This document shows, piece by piece, positions 57,209 through 64,000 of a stretch of DNA of 64,000 bases. Source of the stretch: Porites lobata (lineage: Eukaryota > Cnidaria > Anthozoa > Scleractinia > Poritidae). The position numbers and the translations under genes are program-made. Under the pieces are notes generated by a model. That model saw only the letters and a program-made list of their open reading frames with translations, was not told the DNA's origin and ran no database searches. Numbering within the stretch: position 1 is the stretch's first letter; each line of letters starts with the position of its first letter. The stretch spans positions 2,529,501 to 2,593,500 of the forward strand of contig CALNXK010000033.1 in the NCBI GenBank assembly GCA_942486035.1, in the 5' to 3' direction.

Positions 57209-60200
57209 ATGAACATAGCTGCAGTTACTTCTCTGGAAGGCTTTATTTGCCCGGCATGTTTGGTAGATTTTCCGGGTGCCGTAAAACTACAAGACCACTG
57301 GTTGAATTTTCATTCGCCAAACACCTCAAGCGTGCGCGCATCAAAGACTTCGAATGATTATGAGGAAATTCCCGATGATACTCCGTCAAATTCTACATCT
57401 CAGGTTTGTATTTTTCACTATTTGATATTTTCCGACTGCTTATCGTTTGAGATGAGCTTGTATATGGCGATTCTACGCGGGTGTTTGTATTCGCTTCGCA
57501 GCGGGTTCTGCTTTTAGAAGCTAGCCTCTTGCCCAAGGCGTTCGTTCATTAGGGAAAACATTCAGGGATAACTCAATTTAAACGCTGTTTTGCGCTTTAT
57601 CGTGAACATCAGGATGCTCTGCTGCAGTGATAATTCTATAACAAAATGTCAATAATATTCTCGTTATATTTATTCGCGGCCATTTTGCTAATAGTTTGAA
57701 AGTCGGTAAGGGGTCTCTGAATTTGCAAGTCCTACGCGTGAAAGTATGTAAGCGTATTTGTCTAAGGAAAATTAAAATACAATTTAAAAAAAGACTTAAC
57801 TACCTTTTAGCTGTACCTGAAGTAACTTACTATCATGTTAAAATAAATATAATTTTCTTTTTCGATAACTGCCTCGCGTACTCTAATGAAAACTGGCTCG
57901 AAGGTTTCTTGAGCAAAATATTTTTTATGAAAATCGTCAGAAATATTTTGCATCCGCGGCGCTGTGGTCACCCTTTCAATACTAAGTTTAACCCTCAAAG
58001 CTCATATAAGCAAAAAGCTGGAATCTACCGAACTATGTTAGGTCCACACATATTTGATGAGGTATTTTGTAATACGATTCTTTGATCGAGTTTTCCTGAA
58101 AACCATGCGCCTTCTCAGTGTTGCTTTGTATCGAATTAACTTTTTTTGAAATCTATTAATCTGATTCTTTGCTCGTATTTGACCTTTTTATTCCCGCTTC
58201 AGTTAAATTAAATTAACCCTCAAATCACTTCAGGCAACAAAATGCCTCATTAGCATATGAATGCCAAATATTTATTTTCGTCTAGAAATTAAACTGCTTT
58301 GTAGTCAAAATAATAAAACTGTGAATGATGAGTTATTTGTAAACAAATGTTGTTCTATTTATTTTTAAAACTCAATATCTGGTCATGGCAAATATTCTGT
58401 TGCAAAGAATGACTTCTTAACATGCCCTGTAACCTACTAATGAATTAGCTGGGAAGTGATAAAATTTATCACTTCCCAGCTTATAATGAAGCAAGTCGGT
58501 GTGTGAAGGATTTTGTTAATAGGCCTCTCATAACTCTTTGATTTGGTCAAATCCCCTTGATTACATATGCCCAATTTTGTCTCCCCTTGTTCATTCTGAA
58601 CAAAGCAAGTCATATTTAAGCCAGGCAATATATGCAAAAAAGAAAAATATATATAATTTAAAATTTAGGAGCAAATAAATAATGAAATGACAATCATAGA
58701 GTGAACAATTGCTTTCCAAGGCTGAAAATAACAGCTTATCAAATTATGGACACTGACCACCCTGATCACAGACTTGAGTGGCCAAACTTTTGTTTTCTTG
58801 GTCATTTGACTTGTCAGTTTCAGGTTATTACAAACATTTTAAGTTTTCCTGTTCATTGATCTGTTTTGTGGTATAACGCTGCATTAATAGCAATATTTTA
58901 CTTGGTGGTTTGAACTAAACCCTTTGAGAATTAATTTCATGTTGGCATGCCCAGAAAGCAAGCAACAAACAAAGCGAATTCAAACAAACTAGTCAATAAG
59001 CAGCATAATAATAATAATATTGTGAAATAACACACTGTACTTTTAACACTGTCTGCCTTCTTTTAAGTGAAATACAATGCAAACTCACCAAAGGTACTCC
59101 CTCGAGGAGCAGAATTTTTTGCAGGGGCTATAAAAAGTCAAGTAGTTTTTACCTTCATCTTGACAAAACTGCTAATAAAAATTAATTATAACAAAAATTA
59201 ATTCATAACATCATAACATACCCTTCCTTTCAATGTTCAGTTGACGCCTCTGGCTCATGAAAACACAAACCAAGAAAAACAGAAACTGTGTTAATAAATC
59301 AGAACAACAATTGTTGAATTTCAGATGGTTCCGTTGTAGTTTTTGTTACATGCTAGAGGTGTTACAATGTATATGCACGTGTGATCAACACACCATTTCT
59401 GCTAAATGGGTCATGCACGTGCAGTTGCACAAGAGGTTAAAGCATGTGCAAACAAGAAATTTTGACCTTTACACTTAAAGAAAAAATTCTTATGAAACCT
59501 TTAAAACCCAAAATTTGCAGTTCATTGAGTACACGTACATTGTAAGTAACTAATCATCGCCAATTTGAAGAGTAGATTCTGAGATACAGGAAAAGTAGAA
59601 GAGTGAAGTTATGGTGGTAAGTTACATGTATGACTACACTGAGCTCTGAATGAATTCTTATGTAACTACAATCTGTACTGTACTAAGAAGAATGAAGTCC
59701 AGTGGAACACACTGACATCCTTAAAATCAAGTTATCTATTAAGCTTCATAGTGTATTTGCTCAAATTAAGGGGAAAAGTGAATACTGTAGAATATTATCC
59801 AGCTTTCTGCAGAGCTAAAATATGTTTGTCCAGTCATTGTGAAGTGAATTAAGTGAAGTGACAACTTAATATTTAAAGAGGATAAACACTGGGCAGTTTT
59901 GATATGAAATAATGAACTTGTGGCCCTTTTAGTCAATTTTTGACTGGCAAGTTGTCATCCTCTGTTTCAGCTTTTATTAACGCATTCTATAAAATACTTA
60001 ATGTGCCCTTACTTTAAGGGTGGACAGCTTGTGTGATGCTGTGTTTATAATTGCCTTGTGGCTGTCTGCTTTTAGGCCTTGAACGTGTCATAATAACCAC
60101 TTGTTTTTTGACATAGATTAAGAGTTGTAATATTGTTACAGTATCCTGACCTTGACAGTATAGGAGTTGTTTATTGATCAAAACTTTTACTGACAACTCT

Positions 60201-63200
60201 GCCGGCTAATAATCATGTGAAGCTTGAATATAGTCTCAGTAGTTTTGAATAAAAGCTTCTGTTAAATAGATTTATTTTTCTTCATTTTTACCATATTCCG
60301 CTATCACTTAGGGAAATTTTTGTTTTATTCTAGTTTCATCTTAATGAAGAGAAAGAGAGGGGTGTTGTTTTTTGGAGCAATTTTATGGAAAATTTTATGT
60401 TTTACGCTGTGATCTTGTGTTTTTTTTAAGACATTATGGGATTTTGGTATTTTTCAAGTACTTTATTGTGTTGGCACCTCATTTATTTCCTCCTTGAAAC
60501 AGTTACTTTTGCTGTCCATAATGTGAACATGTCTCTAAATGCCTTGAGACTTAACTGGCTGTTTTTTGACCAGTCCATCAGTGTAATAGCTAGTCTTATA
60601 GGCAGCTTACTACTTAAGCCTTTAAGTCCCAATACTGACCAACATCAATTTTCTCCTAACAATATCCATAGATTGTCAAGAGATTAGGTTGTGAGAATTA
60701 ATATAATGATCACCAAAAGGAAAAATGCTTTGCTCTTTTGTCAAATTCTTTTAACTAATTTGTTCACCCTTTAAGCCCCAGTATCCACATACAAATTCTC
60801 CAAACTGATCTCCATACATCTCCTTTAAGAATTAGTTAAGAGAATTTGATAAAAGATCATGGAATTTTCTCTATGATGATCATTGTGTTAATTCTCATAA
60901 CTTTATCTGTTGACAGCGAATGAATATTGTTAGGAGAAAATTGTTGTTGGTCACTATTGGGACTTAAAGGGTCAAAGAAATGTATGAAGATCAGTCTGGA
61001 GAATTTGTATAGTTGATATTGGGACTTAAAGGGTTAACATAACATTGGCTGCCCATTACAGCTTGATTCATAGCAATGATCAAACAGCATGACTGTCAAC
61101 TCGGAGGATTTGTCCAATCACCACCCTTCCATTTCTGACTCTGATCACAAGACAAATGACATGAAATTTGCCCTTTCACCCCCAGTGTGAATGACTTTTG
61201 AAATCGATGATATCCTGTGGTGTGACCATTTGAATGAAACATCTTTGGTGGCACTTTCACATTGCACTATTTATTTTTCAACGTGAAATTTGGAAATGTT
61301 GTTGATTAATTTTTTTGATTTTGGTCACTATTGAAACAAACCCAGTAATAAAATTTAAATATTTCAAAACTGGTAACTCAGGTCCTTGGAAACATTTGAA
61401 ACTTTTTTATTTGAAAAGGAACTACATCATGTATATGTTGTGGTTTAATGTTATCCTTGATTTATATATATATATTTAAAAATTGTTTCAAAGTCATGAC
61501 TATGCCTTATCATTCATTACCATACCCCAAAAAACAAAAGAAAAATAATAAAATGTAAGCCATGGACCACAACATTTACATTTTTTACAACTTTGATATT
61601 TAATGTTACTTTGTCATTGTTCTTGCATTGTTCAATAAATCCTGTACAACAGTGACCAGCTAGTTCAGTGACATTTCACATTGTTAAAAGCTCTTGAATC
61701 AAGTGTTGATAATTCTCACATTGATTTTGAAATATGGCTGGAATTCATGTTGTCATTCCAGAAGGCTATAAGGTTTCATATAGTGTTACTTTCAACATGA
61801 TATGATCATTAGCTATATACTGGCTTTTTTGCTCACACGTAAACTGTTACAGACAGTTGGTTTTGGTTATAGTTTTGGTTACAAATTCGAAAAGCTTAAT
61901 TCTGTTGAGATTTGCATTCAAGAGAAGACGAACACTACCAAAAATTTAACAATTCTGTGAGTAAGTTAATATTTATATGTTTTCGTGTGATGGAGGTCAG
62001 CTTAATTGTCTGATCATGTCTGATCTTTAAGCACTTAGTTCAGTTCAATGCAAGCGTCTGTACTTGTATTGGATTAACTCTTTCACTGCCAAATGTAGCC
62101 AAACGCAAATTTCGACCAAACTTCCAAATTTCATTTTCTAAAATTTTGAGAAACAAATAGTATCAGGTGAAAGTACCGGCAGAGAGCTTTCATTTGAATG
62201 GTCACATCATAGGATTTGGTCCACAGACTCAAAAGTTAGAGCCACCTTACAAAACCCCGTCAAGCACTTTGGCAGCGAATCCCAAAGGTCAACACGTTGT
62301 ACCTTTCTCTGAGAGGTTGATCGTTTTAATTAAGTTTTGTTTGCTTGATGAGCTTACATGCATTTTGTTTGCTTTTTAGGTTAACAGAAATCAACGGCTA
62401 TGTGATCATGTCTTTAAGTCTGACCTCTTAGCTCTTCTAGAGCCATGCGGTTTTTGTGGAAAAGATATTGATGGGGAAGGAAAAATATGCAAAGGTAAAG
62501 CTCTACGCTTTAAATTATACAGGCCCGCTACAATCTGTCAGTTCTTCTTGTAAAATTATAGCTGAATCCTTCGCTGTGAAGCCTTTTACATAACATGGTC
62601 ACCTCTCTGTATTCACTGAATGTACTCTTTGCCCCTTCCAAACTTGTATAATACAAAAACCATGGAGAAGCATACATTTGTTTTCGGTCCATCTGATGTC
62701 TGCTTTGGGGAGATCTCTCTGATCCCCTAATGTTAAAAGTATAAAGTAAAATTAATGATACTTATACATGTTTATGTTATAAGTTAATTAAAGCAAATAG
62801 AAGAATTCAACATAGCAGTCTAATGTGTTGATTAGAGAATGACATGCATGCATTACCTATAATAAGATCTTGTGAAGCTTAATTTAAATATGGACAGAAA
62901 TATGCACAAATTTGATCAATTCTTTGACTTTTTTCACATCTCCAACAAGACACTCTTTTGGCCCCCAAGTTTTGCATGGGCTATTCTTTTCAAAGGCCTC
63001 AGGAATTTGCAGTTCTCCTAGGACCATTTAAAAAGCATTAGTTTATGACAAATTTGAGGGGACAAGAAGCGGGGGATGGGGCAAACAGAGTGTATTTTGG
63101 GGAATTCAAACGCAGAGAATTAGATTAAGTAAATCTACTCGTTTACTGATGTGGTTATTTTTTAATATCAATTTCAGTATTATGATGTTGCTTATTTTTC

Positions 63201-63542
63201 AGGTTGCAATTACCATTGTCACGACAAGTGTGAAAGAATGGTAGGTATATCATTAATATACAAGGATGAGTTTTCTCCTATTCATTGTACTGTATGTAAA
63301 GTACTGAGAAGTCCACAAGTTTTCAGGGATTCATCTTGTCTTCTTGTAGCTTTGCATTTGTTGCATGTTAGTCACTGCCTTATTGTGTACTTGTAATATT
63401 TCCAACGTTATAACCCTTCAGGTCCTATCAAAGTTAATTGGCAAGTTCCCTGTAATTGAACATTTTACTGCTTGCATTTTTTAAGGTCAAGGGGTTGTGC
63501 AACAGGCAAGGATCAGTGAACTTAGCACAAAATAAATCCAAG
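57209..63542 (+). CDS. C2H2 finger plus C1-domain protein, 5' part, partial
   Basis: Exons 57209-57403, 62380-62494, 63203-63240 and 63486-63542 join in frame (135 codons) and continue past the right edge. The ATG at 57209 is chosen because upstream frame has only TTG. Residues about 9-35 form a C2H2 finger (LEGFICPACLVDFPGAVKLQ, then H and H), resembling the N-terminal Rab5-binding finger of EEA1 and rabenosyn-5. Exons 2-4 encode a C1 (phorbol-ester/DAG type) zinc module with spacing H-x12-C-x2-C-x10-C-x2-C-x4-H-x2-C-x7-C. The combination is unfamiliar to me, so no name is given. A membrane-trafficking or lipid-binding adaptor is a guess. Intron 1 is 4.98 kb and holds stacked TTAA elements. 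Confidence 0.75.
60618..61033. mobile_element. TTAA element with an inverted copy of itself inserted
   Basis: Outer copy from GCCTTTAAGTCCCAATACTG to GGGACTTAAAGGG, flanked by TTAA at 60614-60617 and 61034-61037. The sequence is split by the 60767-60971 copy. Confidence 0.78.
60767..60971. mobile_element. 205-base TTAA-type element, inverted and nested
   Basis: CCCTTTAAGCCCCAGTATCC ... CACTATTGGGACTTAAAGGG, 205 bases like the copies at 24909 and 35545, but in opposite orientation to its host copy. Flanks TTCA and TCAA look like mutated TTAA. Confidence 0.78.
62080..62290. repeat. Dispersed repeat related to the FUT8 intron 3 tandem unit
   Basis: AACTCTTTCACTGCCAAATG on the left is mirrored loosely by CACTTTGGCAGCGAA on the right. 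Between them, CATTTGAATGGTCACATCAT and GACTCAAAAGTTAGAGCCAC match the unit at 6225-6590. Confidence 0.6.
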
Positions 63543-63769
63543 GTAACATTATCATCAATATTTCAGTCATTTGTCTCTAAAAAAAATACAATATTATAAA
63601 CGGTGCCAATGGCTGAATTGCGGAGGAACCAGAGAGGTGAGATCGGACATCAGCATGTAAAGGCACACACTTGCAGCCACTTCAGTCCATGTTTTGATTA
63701 CACCTCACCCACCCAGACCAATGACGGCACAAGTCTGATAGACCATGACATCAGGGCCTACATCCCCTA

Positions 63770-63905
63770 CTCTTACATACAAACATACATACAAAACCTT
63801 TATTAAAGTGTCTAATCATTCTAGTGCCTATTGGCACTAATTGGGGACACCAATGTCACGGGTTCTTTTACGCCCCCTTCCAACTGAAGTACAGGGGAAG
63901 GTATT
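63770..63905 (-). mobile_element. Possible second LINE 3' end
   Basis: ACATACAAACATACATACAA next to AACCTTTATTAAAGTGTC recalls the (ACAT)n tail and AATCTTTATTTAAACACG of the 32109 element. No coding remnant was recognised, so this is tentative. Confidence 0.35.
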
Positions 63906-64000
63906 CTGTTTTTATAGTTGTCATTGAATTTATTAGGAGCTAATTCAGAGAGTCTGTAACATTACAGAAGAATTTTCTGAAAGAGGCTCCATGTCTGAAT

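Larger units (their letters stand above)
57404..62379. other. Long first intron of the C2H2/C1 gene
   Basis: About 5 kb of AT-rich sequence. Apart from the nested TTAA elements (60618-61033) and a dispersed repeat (about 62080-62290), no repeat or coding exon was recognised. A small alternative or untranslated exon cannot be excluded. Confidence 0.5.

Overview
This is an intron-rich, repeat-dense animal genome window with the look of a cnidarian, most likely a reef-building coral. That identification is an inference from gene content, exon structure and the style of the short repeats; no rRNA or mitochondrial marker is present to settle it. Coding sequence is in short exons with GT-AG introns (one GC-AG). 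Introns and intergenic DNA are packed with small DNA-transposon relics, many of them nested.

Layout. 648-1312 (-): first three coding exons of MAX (bHLH-zip), running off the left edge. 3010-7315 (+): complete four-exon FUT8 (alpha-1,6-fucosyltransferase), head-to-head with MAX. 9958-33182: four UDP-glucuronosyltransferase (UGT) genes of five exons each, two on the minus strand (9958-14162, interrupted by an insertion; 15414-20418, intact) and two on the plus strand (20905-26246; 27737-33182). The two inner genes share a 486-base divergent promoter region. 34347-38472 (-) and 42029-46191 (-): two tandem five-exon cathepsin L-type cysteine proteases. 49654-55782 (+): a PRDM9-like gene (SSXRD-like segment, PR/SET domain, C2H2 array of ten near-identical 84-base units) with a one-base frame break between the SET part and the array. 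57209-63542 (+): start of a gene with an N-terminal C2H2 finger and a C1 domain, running off the right edge.

Gene function. MAX is the dimer partner of MYC/MXD proteins. FUT8 adds core fucose to N-glycans in the Golgi. The UGTs are ER-membrane conjugating enzymes, and all four end in a KxKxx retrieval signal. The cathepsins are lysosomal or secreted proteases made as proenzymes. A PRDM9-type protein would be expected to bind DNA and methylate H3K4/H3K36 at meiotic recombination sites. Apart from the UGT and cathepsin tandem families, nothing suggests these genes act in one pathway. MAX next to FUT8 looks like ancient conserved linkage.

Repeats. Recognised groups are: palindromic foldback elements mostly starting TAGCCTG-like with 9-base target duplications (Mutator-like); a 205-base TTAA-flanked element (piggyBac-like), often nested; elements with C/G-run ends and 6-base duplications; hAT-like CAGTGGCGGATCC-ended elements; a decayed LINE 3' end; a tRNA-derived SINE; and several long terminal-inverted-repeat elements. 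Exon coordinates were derived by hand from splice sites and reading-frame continuity, and should be confirmed with transcripts.
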